NCBI RefSeq assembly: GCF_014356525.2
Contig: NC_052515.1
Span: 20,961,725 to 21,025,724, forward strand
Source of the DNA: Nilaparvata lugens
Lineage: Eukaryota; Arthropoda; Insecta; Hemiptera; Delphacidae
Direction: 5' to 3'
DNA length: 64,000 nt
Shown: positions 12,545 through 25,424 of the stretch, in pieces
How positions within the stretch are numbered: position 1 is the stretch's first letter
Layout of the letters: each line of letters opens with the position of its first letter
Notes under the pieces: generated by a model
Seen by the model: only the letters and a program-made list of their open reading frames with translations
The model's database searches: none
Told to the model about the DNA's origin: nothing
Program-made: the position numbers and the translations under genes

Positions 12545-13995
12545 TCGTGCCCAAATTCATTCTCTATTCTTCATCTGTTGGTCTCTCTTTCTCCTCTTTT
12601 TTTTCTCTCTCTTTCTCTCTATATAGCTCTCTCACTTGCTCATTCACTCACTCACTCTACCTTCCCACAACCCTCGCTCCTTTTGCTCTTATAATTTTCC
12701 CCTCTCTCCTACCTCCATCATGTCAACTTATCATCCTTTTCTAATCTATGTAACTCTCTTATAATTGTTCATTATTTTTCTTCATCTACTTTATATTTCT
12801 TGATGAGAAATATATGTCATCAAATTAATTTTCAATAATCCCTATCTGTATTTTCATTCTCCCCTCCTATTTATCTTCTCACGAATTTTTCTTATGCATA
12901 ACAATCTCCTAGTTCTTTTCTCTATCTATCTTCATCTAGTTTACCTTCTCCTTTTCTCATCCATCTTTGTTTTAGTTCTGTCTTCATCTTCTTTTTAGCA
13001 TCATCCATCTCATTCAGTTTAAGTATTCTCTTAATTGATATTCTACAATTTCAACTTCTCGCACTCTTTTTCTTCACACCATCCTCTTTATCCCAATATT
13101 CTTCACACTACTTCACATTCAGCAGTATTCTTTCTACCATCAATCTCTATCTAATTCGTTCTCTTCACTTTAAATTCTCCAATTGTTTTACTTCTCTATC
13201 GTTCTCTTCTTTCAATTAATACTTTCCATTTATGCTTTTTCTTTCTTCCTTCCTCATCTATTTCTCTCTTCCTCTCGCCTACTCCACACTATCTTCTAAT
13301 CTTTCTTTCTCTCAATTGCTATCTCCTTCTTCTCTCCTTTTAATACAATATCATTCCCTTCCTTCCACTACCATTACTATTATCTCTCTCAATATTTTTC
13401 CTCGCCTATTTTTTTTACGCTTTTCGCATCCAACTTTGTATTTCTTCTCCTTTTTTGATCCTACTTACTCTTCCTCCCTCTTTCTCTCTATGTCAATCTC
13501 TCTTTCTTGAAAAAAATCAATCAATCTTTCTCCTTTTCTCTTTATCTTTCTGTCGTTCTCCCTCTTTCTTCTTCTATCCCATCCCTTTCCACACGTTCAC
13601 TAACTCCTTCTCTCTCAAACAAATCGCATCTTATCTTCATAATGTCCAATAACACTCAAGCTTTAAAATTAATGTAGATAGAAATAGTTAGCTATATTAA
13701 ATACAGTATATTTTAAACTATAAATTGAACCAGCATATTCTGTATTGCAATGTACATAAAGAAATGCAATTCAATATAATACACACTATGTCTCCAACAT
13801 TTTCATTGCCTCTCTCTTTTTCTCTCTCTTTCTCGCGTTCTTAGTATCTCTTTTCAATCCTCCTCTCTTTCTTCCCAACTCTCTGTCTTTATTCTTCTCA
13901 CTCTCTCTCCCTCACTCGCCCTCTGTTTCTTTCCCACTCCTCTCAATCATCCTCTTTCCCTCTCTCTGTCTTACTTTTTCATTTCATTATTTAAG
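12545..13995 (+). repeat. Polypyrimidine-rich domain
   Basis: For about 1.4 kb the + strand is dominated by C and T in imperfect runs such as CTCTCTTTCTCC. It is broken by an ordinary AT stretch at about 13660-13800. Several open frames here (rich in S, F, L) simply reflect the composition. No regular repeat unit is seen. Confidence 0.85.
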
Positions 13996-14302
13996 TCTCT
14001 CTTTCTCTGAGTAGAGATTCGGAATGTAGCTAAGACAGGCCTCACGACCGACTACCATGTGGATGGTTAATTTTTTTGGAGCGGTTACAAATTTAAAGCG
14101 ATAGTATTTTGACATCGAGCGCTGCCAATTGGACAGATCGAATAGTGGTGCTGCACTAGTAAGAGACAGAACACGACTAGGCTCACATTAATGATCTATC
14201 GCGCCTGTCAGCCTTAATAGGAATCTGCTTTGCGAGACTCATCCATTAATAACTGATCGATCATTTTTGTGTTGGATTCATCGTTTCAGAAATTTTAATA
14301 GA

Positions 14303-14450
14303 CTAGCCGTCAGGCTCGCTTCGCTCGCCTTATCCGTCTAGCCAGGGGGCTCCGCCCCCTGGACCCCCTACTGGTTCGTCCATGAATGAGATCAGCAGGC
14401 TCGCTTCGCTCGCCTGCATTTTTCATTTGAGCATTTTTATCATATGTTAG
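14303..14450 (-). mobile_element. Helitron 3' end, minus strand (fragment)
   Basis: ACTAGCCGTCAGGCTCGCTT at 14302 is the reverse complement of the Helitron terminus at 56493-56513 (ending CTAG followed by T). GGGGGCTCCGCCCCCTGG and ATTTTTCATTTGAGCATTTT follow, also shared with that element. The rest of the element is missing. Confidence 0.65.
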
Positions 14451-15291
14451 GATAATCCAGAATCTGATTTTTCAAACTGATAATACATGAAAATGATCTT
14501 CATTATGGATTCCTATAATGTTGTGAATATGACAAGTTGAGATTTGGAGCTTCCGAAATATCAGCATTTCCTGCTAATTGTACGAAATTGAGACCTGAAG
14601 GGATCTGAGTGAGCATTCCTGCTCACACAAATTTTGTTGGTTGCCGTAGTCTGCTCGAGATGAAACTTGAGCAATCATCACTTTAGATGGATGAAATTTC
14701 AAATCAGAATGTAAAATCCTTTTCAATGTATGGTCTGAAATCCTCAATGCCGACGAGCAGAACGGTCCAGTGATCATCATTGGCCTACTGTCTCCATCCG
14801 CTGTACATTTTCTGGAGTTCTAATGGATCTGCGTCTATTAGTAGTGTACTAAATTCAAATTCAAATATTCTTTATTCCAGAAAATGCATTCATACAATAT
14901 TAAATACAATTACAATAATTGTTATAAAAATGTATGGAATACCCCTACAAAGACTATACATCTGTGTGTAGGGTAAATCTAAACTAAATCAATCAATCAA
15001 GTTTACTAGCAGTTCTCTCGAACTGCCGAACCCAGGAACAAATTGTGTTAGTATTGAACGGCGAAGTGCAAAATTAGTATTAATATTAGTGTTGGTATTA
15101 GAACGATATTAGTATTAATATTAGTTATTATTAGAACGGCGTTGTTACGTGGAATGTTGGAATGTCGTTGAAAAGCTCGATTCATATTGTTTGTGTAATC
15201 AACGCGAATGACAAAACTACGATGAGCACCGGTCCAAATAATGCTGTCTACTCAAATGTGGTTAAATAACGATCAAATAATATTGACCAGC
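14451..15291. other. Non-coding sequence
   Basis: AAATTCAAATTCAAATATTCTTTATT at about 14852-14878 resembles the reversed tail of a retroelement. Several AATATTAGT runs occur at about 15075-15140. No exon is seen. Confidence 0.45.
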
Positions 15292-15660
15292 ATAGTGGGG
15301 TCCACGTTCTAATCTCTGTGGAAAAAATAGGACAACAGCGTTATCGATTCTCTGCCTTCTCTGGAAAAAAACTGATAACGATATGAGTTATCTGATGCAA
15401 TATTAACTGTTCAACCTTGTTGAAAATTATAAAATGTATTTTATTCGTCAAGAAAATTTATTCTTCAATGCTTCAATAATGAATTTCCATAGTTAATATT
15501 AAATATTTTATTAATTATTATGTTTCCACATTATTAAAAACGATTTGGCAACCTTCTGTAGCTAGAAACCGATAGCGCTATCAGCTTTTTCGAAAGAAAG
15601 ACAAGAATAGCAACACCAATGTTATTCAAATACTGCCATTAAAACGTGGACTTAATATAG
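15292..15660. mobile_element. MITE, family with ATAGTGRGGTCCACG ends, copy 1
   Basis: The left end is ATAGTGGGGTCCACGTTCTA. The right end, read in reverse complement, is TATTAAGTCCACGTTTTAAT. Internal CGATAGCGCTATC is shared with the copy at 33093-33458. Length is about 370 bp and there is no coding capacity. Confidence 0.75.
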
Positions 15661-17154
15661 AAAAATGTTAACTCTGTCACAGTTTATATGACAATCGAAG
15701 CAAACTGCTTAATCGGTTCTGCCGCACCTTGCACTTGGAATTTTTGAGATTCAAGTATTCCACAATTAAAACTATCAATTATCCTTTCCAAGTTCAACCA
15801 TCATGTTTCAAATTTCATTATCTTTAACAATTGAAGTGAATAAAATCAAATTGTAAACTCTTCGTTCAAGTTTTGAAATACTACTAATCGTTTAGTAGGT
15901 CAGATTCAAATCTTTATTCCTACAGGATTTGGAAGCTGCATGTTTCTAGCTTAACTATTCAAAAGTCCTATTCTCAAGCAACTTAAACAAATTACTTGAA
16001 ATTCCCAACTATTCGAGCAAGTTTTGAAATAAAGTTGGCTACTAATATCTAGTAATTAAGTACTAGTACTAGATACCTAAGGCTTATCACTTATCACGAA
16101 TCAAGTCGTACTGGAACCCTCAAGATCCAATCCCAATTATTCTCAAGTCTTAAAAGTCCTATTCTTCAGCAACTGAGACAAATGATTTGAAATTGCCAAC
16201 TCGTCGAAATCATATCGGTTGTGGGCGGGCGAGTGAAGAATACATTATTTCTCGTAAACGTTGAATGCCGTTGCAACAGAAAAATTTCAAATGTACACGG
16301 ATTAGACGAAAATTTCCAAGACAGTGGCCTCTCTGCCAAAAAGCTTTTGGCAAGTATTAAACTAGAAAAAATGACACACACTCACACACTTACCAATCCC
16401 ACACAGTTACTAGTTTTAGGCGGTCTAACAACCTTTTATTCTATTATATTGCTTCTATTTTCGGTGTTTTTTGTTACAATTACTATCAGCGCCTCCCTTG
16501 TTGGGTTTTATGACATTGGGCAGTCTCAATTAGTTATGCATTCTGTGACATTGTTACTTATGCATCGATGCATGCCTGTCTTACAATGTTGTACAGAGAC
16601 TTCTGGTAAGAACTCATCTTTCTTTCATAGGTTTGTAGCCATAAGAGGGGATTTCTTCACACTGACAGTAAAGCGTATTTTATTGTTGTGATTTATGTGA
16701 TGTGATTTCATTGAGAAATGAAATAAATTCCAATATAATAAATATAGCTATTTAAAATAGGGTCATTCTTTTTTGTACACACTGTATAATGTATTTTTAA
16801 TATATTGTCACAGAAACAAATACTTGACGGATGAGAAGCATCAATAAAACATATTACATATTCATGCATGGATATATTTTGATAGCTGTGCTTCCTTCCT
16901 CAGTCCTATTTCTCATGTATAATTCAAATATTTTAAACATCCTTGAATGGAATCTGTTATTTGAAACGTGATGTTGAGGAAGAGAAGAGATTTTATGCTA
17001 GCGCCTGCTTTTTCTTCCCAATATCTTGATGTTTTTGAACCGATAAACGAATACAAGTTTATTGAATTCTTCCGGATTATTCTTGGATTGGAAAACCCTT
17101 TGGCGTAAACAGAATTTTGGACATAAACTGAAAATTTGGACTATATTATTTATA
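15661..17154. other. Non-coding sequence upstream of the SINE
   Basis: The open frame at 16221-16691 (156 codons) has no recognised domain and no flanking splice logic. Its sequence is AT-rich like the introns, so I do not call it a gene. A hydrophobic run in its middle is noted. Confidence 0.4.
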
Positions 17155-17335
17155 GGAGTGGCTGTTGTCGAGTGGATTAAATGCTGACTTTATAGTTCAG
17201 AGGCCTGGGTTCAAATTCCAAGATATTTTTCTCGAGCCACTCCAGTGTTTCGGATGGACACGTAAAGACGTCGGTCCCGGCTGCCTATTAACAGTCGTTA
17301 GGTCATGTATAGTCCGTACAAAATTACTTCTTACT
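17155..17335 (+). mobile_element. tRNA-derived SINE, + strand copy
   Basis: The head is GAGTGGCTGTTGTCGAGTGG, with box B GGTTCAAATTCC at about 17209-17220. The body reads CCAGTGTTTCGGATGGACAC and GTCGGTCCCGGCTGCC. It is the same family as 10520-10773; the 3' part diverges after about 17320. Confidence 0.8.
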
Positions 17336-18574
17336 TGGAGGAAAATGCGGTGCAGAGAAATGGAGGGAGATCAGCCAATTACAGTGATTAAAAAAGTCAT
17401 AGGTAGAAGCGCAGTTGCCAATTTGTCAGTCGTCTGACTGTTTGCAGACAGGAAACTTTGTATGAGCACATGAACAGTCACTAGAATTGAATTGAATTGA
17501 ATTTATTTGTTTCCAACAAAATACAGCATACAATGCACATTTATACACAGCATACATAATAGAATAAGTATAAGTTCACAATTACTGAAACTACGCTCAC
17601 ATGAACCTTAAGGTTTGTTTGTGAGTCGTGAGTTCGAATATCATTATTAAAAAATTGAAAATAATCAAATAAAAGAAGGATATCAAACTCCAAAATTGAT
17701 AAAACAAAAATGTTCCATAATAAGAAAACAAAGATATTGTCAACATCACCATCAATTCTACTAATTTTATTAAAAATGTTCCACATGAGTATTGGAAAGA
17801 ATATAAGAATTTAATTGAGAAAACATTGATATACTTCTAAACAAGGTAAAAATATTTAAGTAAATATTACAAATGGAAAACGAAGAATAATAATACTTTA
17901 TGAGGAAATAAAACTCTTGATAATTCTACAACTAAATTATAAAAAATAGATTAAAGGATATAGAAGTGTTTTTATCTAAGATAACCAGGACATTGGTAGA
18001 GGCATGTCCCTATACAATAGAGGAGTGCTGCAACGCATTCTCAGGATCCCGATCCTGAACTTGACATGTTGCATGCCACTTGAGCCTTGCTCAAAAATGT
18101 GTGGCTTTACGCAACTAAATTGTAATAATAATAATAATAAAGAAACTGAGAAAAAAATGATAAATAAAATATGATGCGATATAATAATCAACTCCGTACT
18201 CATACACTCACATACATAAACACCCACACAAGCACACACATGCAGAAGTTGGTGAACACTGGCCGCTTCAAAACGGCAACATCGCGCCTCTGTATCCCTC
18301 CCGCTGTATGCTTTCTCTGCTGCGCATGTCCATCCCAAGTGAGAAGTAATTTTGTACAGAGTAAACTGAAAACTGACACAAGACCTGAGTCAGCCAGGTC
18401 ACTCGATATTATTATTATTATATCGACTATATTTTTCAAAATTGTGTTAGAAATTGATAGTAAGAGCTATGTGTGTTTTTCATTCCGATATTGTGATGCT
18501 TTTGATGTAATGAATGAATAGAAATGTGAATATTTGTGTTGCTGACTTGGCTATTAATCAATGTTTGTTTACAG
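17336..18574. other. Intron end before the first recognised Stim exon
   Basis: AATTGAATTGAATTGAATTT at about 17485 is a reversed retroelement tail. A SINE tail lies at 18340-18415 (GACCTGAGTCAGCCAGGTC, then a CTCGATATTATT run). The sequence between is AT-rich. Confidence 0.5.
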
Positions 18575-18717
18575 TTGGCGCAGAAGCGTGTAACGACGAC
18601 CTGTCCTGCCTAATGATGGCGACCAATGACAGATTGGGTCTGGAGGCCATCAAATCCCTGCACAGGCAGCTCGACGATGATGCCAATGGCGCTGTCGACT
18701 TGTCCGAATCAACTGAG
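18575..18717 (+). CDS. Stim: Stim exon: luminal N-terminus and canonical EF hand
   Basis: The acceptor is TTTACAG before 18575 and the donor is GAG|gtaacc after 18717. The exon enters in phase 1 and leaves in phase 0. It encodes a segment starting VGAEACNDDL, which contains two cysteines, as the luminal start of STIM does, followed by the helix LGLEAIKSLHRQL. The 12-residue Ca2+-binding loop DDDANGAVDLSE lies at 18673-18708. The liganding positions 1, 3, 5, 9 and 12 (D, D, N, D, E) are all present, so the sensor should bind Ca2+. The upstream open reading to 18514 runs through the acceptor and is not needed; the true start codon must be in an earlier exon. Confidence 0.95.
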
Positions 18718-20524
18718 GTAACCGAAACATCAATATTCTAGCAAAATTTCAAGTTATTATATTATATGGCTACTTTTATATTATAGGCTACCTTATTATT
18801 TTATCTACCAATATTATTACATTTGTGTACTTTTTATCTTAAAATAAAATACATTAATAAATAAATAGGGAATTTGTTATACAGTATTATAATAGGACAC
18901 ATTGAAATAAATTCAACAACAAAGTACCGTTCTTATATTTTATTACGGCATGACATGTTTCAGCCCACTACAGTCATTATCAAATGAATTTGATTCTGTA
19001 ACATGTGATGCAGTAATTAAATATAAAAAGGGTAACTAAACTTGATGTTTTTTTTTAACAATATTTGAACAGGAATCTTGCATAAAGAGACTTAGAACCT
19101 CCACAATGTTCTACTACGAACTGAAACAACGAAAAATTCAAGCTTGGCCCTTATTGGGCCAACATTTTTTTAAAAGCCTATTCTTCGTTTCCTTATTATC
19201 ATAAGTGATCATGATTTAATCAATGAGAAATGAAGCATTTAAGTCTGAACTCTGGAACTCGGAAAACTCTCTGTATTGAATGCCAACTGTTAGATGTTGA
19301 TGTTTGTCAAATGTTTTGAGTCAGAATCATTTTAAAATAGACATTAGCGAATTGATTCATTTCTCAACTTCTACTCCCACACAATTAATGTGAGTGTTGT
19401 TATCGAAACTAGGGATCAGTGACCCATAAATAATAATCTAGTGCCTTTTCCTCTTTGAGAATATTAGTATTCATGTTAGTTAATTCTTTATGCACTTTTT
19501 CTTACTACCTACTAGGTAGTTGAATTTAAAACATAGTGTGATTGACTGGAAAAAGTTCAATTAACTGACAAAGGTTTCTCTTTTCTCTAATTTTTAAAAC
19601 CTCTGGTTTCAACCGCTATCTTTTTAATCTATGTAACAAACAACACTGATGAAAAACATTGGTAGATAAAATACTAAGGCAATCCTTGTGTTATTTTTCT
19701 TCTAAATTTAGGTGATGACAATTCAAAAAGTAGGTTAGGATTCCTTTACTAGTCCAATTTAAAGTGTGTTACCATTGAATATTAATAGAATTTCTCTTTT
19801 AGAATGCTCTTTGCTATAAAGATGGAAAGTTGGAGGAGAGTTGAGAGAAAATTCAGGTTGGAGAAGAGTTAAATGAAAAGACTAAGAAATTGTCTTAGAA
19901 ATATAATTGTCATAAATTGTTCTATACATACATTTTAGAATTGAAATATTATATTATTATATTTCATATTTTATTTAATATGAATAATTACCACAATATC
20001 ACAATACGTCTTATAATTGAAATATTATATTACATATTTTATTTAATATGAATAATTACCACAATATCAACTTCTCAACTACACAAAAAGTTGGAGAAAA
20101 GTATTCAAAATGTAACTGGAACTGTTCGGAACCCACCTAAAACTGCAGGTCTACTTATCTTGTCATCCTAATCTCTCACATTTTCTACACACAAACTTAT
20201 TCAGGCATTAAACTCAGTAATGTTTTTTTCTTTAATGAGAAGTTGGAAGATCGTTAAAAGTATGAAAGTATGAGGAAAGAGATAAATGACAAAATTATAT
20301 CATCGAATCAATGTGGTAAGTCTCTTATCCCGCTGTTAGTCATGTAATGCTTCGACTTTGTCTCCAGAGATATCATCTGGCGAGTTACAGCGATAACAAG
20401 CAACAATTGGTTGTTGTCACAAATTATTCAATCAACATTCAACAACTGAATTGACAGTTGACGGTTTGGATCAAATGATGAAAAGAAATGCACGCAGATG
20501 AATTGCTGTCGGTTTCTTTCAGTC

Positions 20525-20648
20525 AGTTTTCCTCCTCCTTCCTCTTCTCTTTCTTCTCCTCCTCCTCCTCTTCTTCCTCTTCCTCCTCCTCCTCTTCTTC
20601 CTCATCCTCCTCCTCCTCCTCCTCCTCCTCCTCCTTCTCCTCCATCAA
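20525..20648 (+). repeat. (TCC)n/(TTC)n microsatellite
   Basis: About 120 bases of TCCTCC and CTTCTTC units. The poly-Ser, poly-Pro and poly-Leu frames across it are artefacts. Confidence 0.95.
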
Positions 20649-21074
20649 CTTCTTCTTTAACTCTCCATCCCACTCACCATCGTTTTACTTCTTTTTTTGT
20701 TGAAATTAATTGTGTGGGGGGCCAATTTAAAATTACTACTGTGATAGCGTTTATGTACCACTCATTCCAATCTAAGAGCAGTAGAAGATGTCTTGACAGT
20801 TTTATACTGATTGAAAGTAGTTGTAGTAGATAAAACTGGAAAGTGATAAATAATAATAAACTGGGAAGTCATTTTTGTGTTGAACTAATGCTCCATAATA
20901 TTTTGAATCATGATCTTCAACAGAATCCATATTTTGTAGCATTGATGGAGGAAAATTTAAATCCTCAATAAATTCCATTCACTTCCTTTTTTTGATTGTC
21001 CATTGAAGTAAAAATGTGCTGTTCATTGTTTTTTGTGATTTTATATAAGTCGAAGGATGCACAAGAGAGGATCG

Positions 21075-21275
21075 GATTCGGAATGAAAATATAAGAAGAG
21101 AATGTGATGTCCAACCACTGTTGAGTTTGATAAAAACATAAAGAAATAAGTGGTCAGATCATGTCCTTAGAATGCCACAAGACCGTTTCCCCATTGAATG
21201 CTCTACTCCCCAGCCATTAGGCAGAAGAAGTATTGGTATACCAAGGAAGAGATGGGCGACGGAACAGGCTTGAAA
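21075..21275 (+). mobile_element. LINE remnant: C-terminal end of a reverse-transcriptase ORF
   Basis: One frame reads RIRNENIRRECDVQPLL, then WSDHVLRMPQDRF, then PLGRRSIGIPRKRWATEQA and a stop. This is the familiar end of non-LTR retrotransposon ORF2 proteins (HV.RM..., GRR..GRPRKRW). One TAA interrupts it. The upstream part of the element is missing. Confidence 0.75.
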
Positions 21276-21852
21276 AGCCTAATCCATTATGATGTGTTTT
21301 TTATAATTTATTTTTCTGAAGGAATGGTTTTATAGGGCTGCACAAAGCAAGGCCTGTGTACTATTTCATTTAGCTATCAAATCAGTGCAATAGGAAACAA
21401 AAACACACCAAAAGCCAGACAGAGGTCCAAAATTTTTCTTCTTACATTTTTCAATAAAACTTATGCATATAAAGTTAGTTCTTCTGAAGGCATATCCTGA
21501 TTCTCTAAATATATTACATCAAGCATCCAATAAACTAGCTAATGAAAACTATACATTGTGAATTTTTAATTTTGAAACCAAATATACGAGAGAATAGAAA
21601 TTATTCAACGTCATATCAAAATAATATCAAACCGAATTATTGATTTATCAAAAAACTTCTAATACAGAACAATGTGAAATGTCGAACCACTTACAATTAT
21701 ACCATATGAATATCACAAGAACATCTTTCTTGCTATAAGAACAAAGGCTAAAAGCTTATCGTGGCATTAGCAGTATCTGTTTTCTGTTCTCAATCCTATT
21801 TCTTTATTTGTTCAACATCTCTCATATCCGTGTTTTCCTGATTAATTTTCAG

Positions 21853-21972
21853 TTCCTTCGAGAAGAGTTGAAGTATGAGGACGGAGCTGAAAGGAGACAA
21901 CGAGCATTCCATAAAAATGATGACATGCATATTAGCGTTAAGGAATTGTGGGAGGCATGGCTCAGGTCTGAG
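21853..21972 (+). CDS. Stim: Stim exon: exit helix of the canonical EF hand and hidden EF hand
   Basis: The acceptor is attttcag before 21853 and the donor is GAG|gtaaga after 21972. The exon is 120 nt, phase 0 to phase 0, 40 codons. It starts FLREELKYEDG, directly continuing the helix after the canonical Ca2+ loop, and ends ISVKELWEAWLRSE. In vertebrate STIM1 the equivalent stretch forms the second, non-Ca2+-binding hidden EF hand that packs against the SAM domain. The WxAW motif preceding the SAM domain is conserved. The exon could be skipped without shifting frame, but that would remove the EF-SAM interface. Confidence 0.94.
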
Positions 21973-23228
21973 GTAAGATTCAACACAATTTTATTGAATT
22001 TGTAGTCAATTTTAGTAAATATTCAGTCAATTTTATTTGTAAATTATAGTTTTATTTAGTATATACAAATTCTACATAAAATATTCGTTTGTTTTCTAGA
22101 AATCTCGTTGATTCCATGAAGTTGATTCCGTTGATTTAGGACTGACTTTTAAAACTAACAACTATCGAACTAAAGATTATCAAAGACTGATACAAAACAA
22201 CTACATGAAACCAATAGAAATGGGAAGAATATGAATAGGGCATTAGTCAATTGACATCAATTGCTTCTAATCAATACTTTCTTACAAGGCAGTTATAATA
22301 TGCAGACTGCATCTTGCTCTAGATGCGTAAGATCATACGAATAATAATGAACTTGTGATGCACAAGACATATTGATAAATTCTAAAGATCAGTAACATGG
22401 TAACATCCATACAAATTGTATCACAAGACATGTCACATCATGTTATAATGTAGTCTGCATTTCGCTCTAGATGCATAAGTTCATATGAATAATGAACTAC
22501 TTGTGATGTACAAGAGAAACTCATGAATTCAAGATATTATGTAAAAATAGGAATATTTAGGATTGATCAGAATATTGCATTTTTAAACTTGGTAATGTAG
22601 CCTATTAAGCTTCAAAAATACCTCCAAAAATTCAACAGCCCTATTAAGAGAGTAAATCATAAGAGAAGATTAGTTTAGATTTCAGGAGAAAAGGGTATTA
22701 TATATAAATAAAGATATAAGTATGAGTACCGTTTTCTATTTGATTCTATTTATTTTCCAATTACTAGATTATGGCATTATAGAGTCGAAACATGTTGTGA
22801 CTAAATAATTTTTAAAAAGGGTACTTGGATTTTTATTTATATTTATATTCAAACATAGCCCTAAAGAAAAAAGACAATTTGATGGGTATTATATATTATG
22901 ATACGAACAGATAAAATTGCACCTTTAACGCTAAGATACTGTTAACCATGTAGATCTAGTTATATTCACTAGTATCTGAATGATTTCTCCCGTAATAGTA
23001 AAGTGCCGTATTTTGATTGATGATTGTTGTAAGTCTGAATTTTATATTGCAACAAAAATCGTGCATTACACATTATGGAAAAGGAAATTATCAGATAGTG
23101 ATCGTACACGTTTATTATTATTGAGAATGAAGAACAAGATCATAAAAAGACATTATTATGGCTAGTAAAATTATACTTTTTATACCCCATACAATTAGAC
23201 AGTAGTCATTATATATATACATTATACA

Positions 23229-23495
23229 TAAAATCACTTCACATGGGCTACTTTATTCAAATTAATAAAAACAATATAAAACTTGTAGTACCCTTTTATT
23301 AAAGCATTTTAAAAACTTTTAAACATTCTAACGACTTGTTTCGACCTACTTTGGCCTAATTAAAATGATTTAACTTTTTAACTTAAAAATGATTTAACTT
23401 GAAAATGGCCAAAGTAGGTCGAAACTAGTCGTTAAAATGTTTTTGAGTTTTTAAAATGTTTCAATAAAAGGGTACTAAAAAATTGGTTTTATTCA
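23229..23495. mobile_element. Fold-back element with TAGTACCCTTTTATTA arms, copy 2
   Basis: It opens AAAATCACTTCACATGGGCTAC, then GTAGTACCCTTTTATTAAAG. The right arm is CAATAAAAGGGTACTA. ACGACTTGTTTCGACC and GGTCGAAACTAGTCG form an inner inverted pair. It is the same family as 11435-11625. Confidence 0.75.
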
Positions 23496-24844
23496 TACAT
23501 TATACAGTATACATAGGATTTAATAGATAAATAACTTCAAAAGAAAAAATCAAATTTGTAAAAAGTTCTAAATTAAAAACTAACAGTTCTTCAATTGAGA
23601 ATCTCATTCAGTTTTTTTATTCTCCTCATTGTTTCCCTAGATATCTAATTCATGTGTTATAATTAATTTTGATCTAATTTACCGTATTAAATATCCATTA
23701 TTATAAAACAAGGTCACACATAATACTGGAATGTATAAACCATCGACTACGGTAGCATTAGGCCAATTGTTGTATGCTCGCCCCGCCCCTTCCAATTAAA
23801 TCTAATTTTATCTCAGATCGTGAGAAATGTTTGACCAACTTGTGTGCCTTCTAGAAGTCAGCAGTCGATAATTATTCAATCATTTCAAGTGGTTCACTGA
23901 GTTTTGTGGGAGTGTGAGTTGGCAAAATTAGTTTCAGAATGGGTCTACTTTTGTGTTTGTTTGGTTTGCTAAACACTTAGCAGTTTAGAAATACTTTACT
24001 GGTCATGTTTGTAGCATGAGCTCTGCACTACAAACGTTTGTATAGTTTAATGTTCATGATTTATTCGAAGAAAAGATTGAACTAGAGGTGTTTGTGTTGA
24101 TGTTAATATCCTCCAGTGTTGAGTGTTTCGAAATTAAGTATATCAAACGTGGTGGCACTGAGTATTTATTTTGATTCTCAGTAGAGGTAATGTTTTCCTA
24201 CTTCATTTGCCGCAATATTTCTCGTAATTATCCTCTATACGTCCCTATCATTATGGTTTCTTTCTAATCTTGATTGATACATGTTTCAGTTGTAAGCTAT
24301 TTTTAATGTATTTATTGTAATTGTGACTAATGATGTTCTATGGAGCATTTTATGGTTGATATTGTCCAAAGATTGATGAAGACTCAACAGTCTCAAATCA
24401 CGAGGATTCCTAGTATTGAAATGAAAACTCTCTTTGACATCAATAAAACATTCCAATTGAAAAACATTTACTTGAAAAATTGTATCAAAATACATTTTAT
24501 TGTTATCAAAGCTGTTTGTTTTCAAACAACCAATTTTTCACATGAGTATTTTAAGTTGAGCATGCTCAAGTGCTTTTCAAATCGGCTATTTTCTGGTTTT
24601 CTATCTCTATATTTTCCTATTTCCCCCATACTCGAACAGTCCAATATTAATTAATTCAAGGAATTGGCTCTCGAAAGATGCTGAACGATTGTTATATCTG
24701 ATAATTATTGTCAAAATCATTTTTTGATTTAGCCCTTTATTATCTTGTAAAAATATAACTAATGCATTTTATTGAAAATATCTTGATTTTCTTCCAGTTA
24801 AAATTTATTGAATGAGAATTGATATTGTGGAATTTTTCCATAAT

Positions 24845-25029
24845 AATTGAAAAAACACAGTTTTATTTTGTCACATCCACATTTATTAGACATTTATACA
24901 GTACTGCAGTTTTGCGTTGAAACACTACAACTGAAGTTGTGTTGGTTTCAACACGGAACTGCAGTCCTGTATTAATGACTGTCTAATAAATGTGGATGTG
25001 ACAAAATAAAACTGTGCTTTTTTCAATTT
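24845..25029. mobile_element. Fold-back element with about 47-bp inverted ends
   Basis: Ends are AATTGAAAAAACACAGTTTT and AAAACTGTGCTTTTTTCAATT. The inverted match continues through TTTGTCACATCCACATTTATT. A second inverted pair near the centre uses ACTGCAGT and GTTGAAACAC/GTGTTTCAAC-like bases. Half of the same element is at 9560-9627 and a diverged copy at 39977-40180. Confidence 0.85.
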
Positions 25030-25147
25030 TGTTCTAGTTATTGAATTCTACCCTCTCTATCAATGATTTGACAAATATATGAATAAACTATCAATGAATT
25101 GACAAATAGATGAATGAATTTTGAATGAAATGACTTGTATTTTTCAG

Positions 25148-25260
25148 GTTCACAACTGGACAGTGGAGCAGACGACAGAATGGCTGACAAGCAGCGTGGA
25201 GTTGCCTCAGTATGTTCCAGTATTCATTGTAAACAAAGTTACTGGTGCCTCTCTTCCACG
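25148..25260 (+). CDS. Stim: Stim exon: first half of the SAM domain
   Basis: The acceptor is tatttttcag before 25148 and the donor is CG|gtcagt after 25260. The exon is 113 nt, phase 0 to phase 2. It encodes VHNWTVEQTTEWL followed by VELPQYVPVF, the typical opening of a STIM SAM domain. The NWT sequon matches the conserved luminal N-glycosylation site of the family. The exon lies 3.2 kb downstream of the EF-hand exon, just after a fold-back element at 24845-25029. The open reading past the donor is intronic. Confidence 0.94.
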
Positions 25261-25424
25261 GTCAGTTCATTCACTTTTCTTCTAATAGTTCTAAAACCAT
25301 CCAAAATAGTGACTTCTTATCAAACCTCTACTCGATTAGAAACTTCTTACCTTTTGTTGCTATTTTTCTATTTATTCAACTACACATAATTCATAAAAAT
25401 TAATTTTTGTCAAGGTAGATGCCC

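Larger units (their letters stand above)
18718..21852. other. Stim intron, EF-hand exons
   Basis: It holds a fold-back stretch (about 18898-19000), a CTCCTC microsatellite and a LINE remnant, listed separately. No other exon is seen. Confidence 0.5.
21973..25147. other. Stim intron between EF hand and SAM exons
   Basis: It holds two palindromic elements (listed) and AT-rich sequence. A TCAAATG..GTTTCG-type fold-back lies at about 22726-22835. TTTATCTCAGATCG is seen near 23810. No exon is found. Confidence 0.5.

Noticed and set aside
16221..16691. 156-codon open frame with a hydrophobic middle
   Set aside because: No recognisable family, AT-rich codon use, no conserved motif; possible membrane segment is not enough.
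18171..18521. Open frame of 116 codons just before the EF-hand exon
   Set aside because: It consists of CA-rich simple sequence and a SINE tail, with no start-exon features and no donor leading to 18575.
20488..20833. Poly-Ser, poly-Pro and poly-Leu open frames
   Set aside because: Translation artefacts of a CTCCTC microsatellite.
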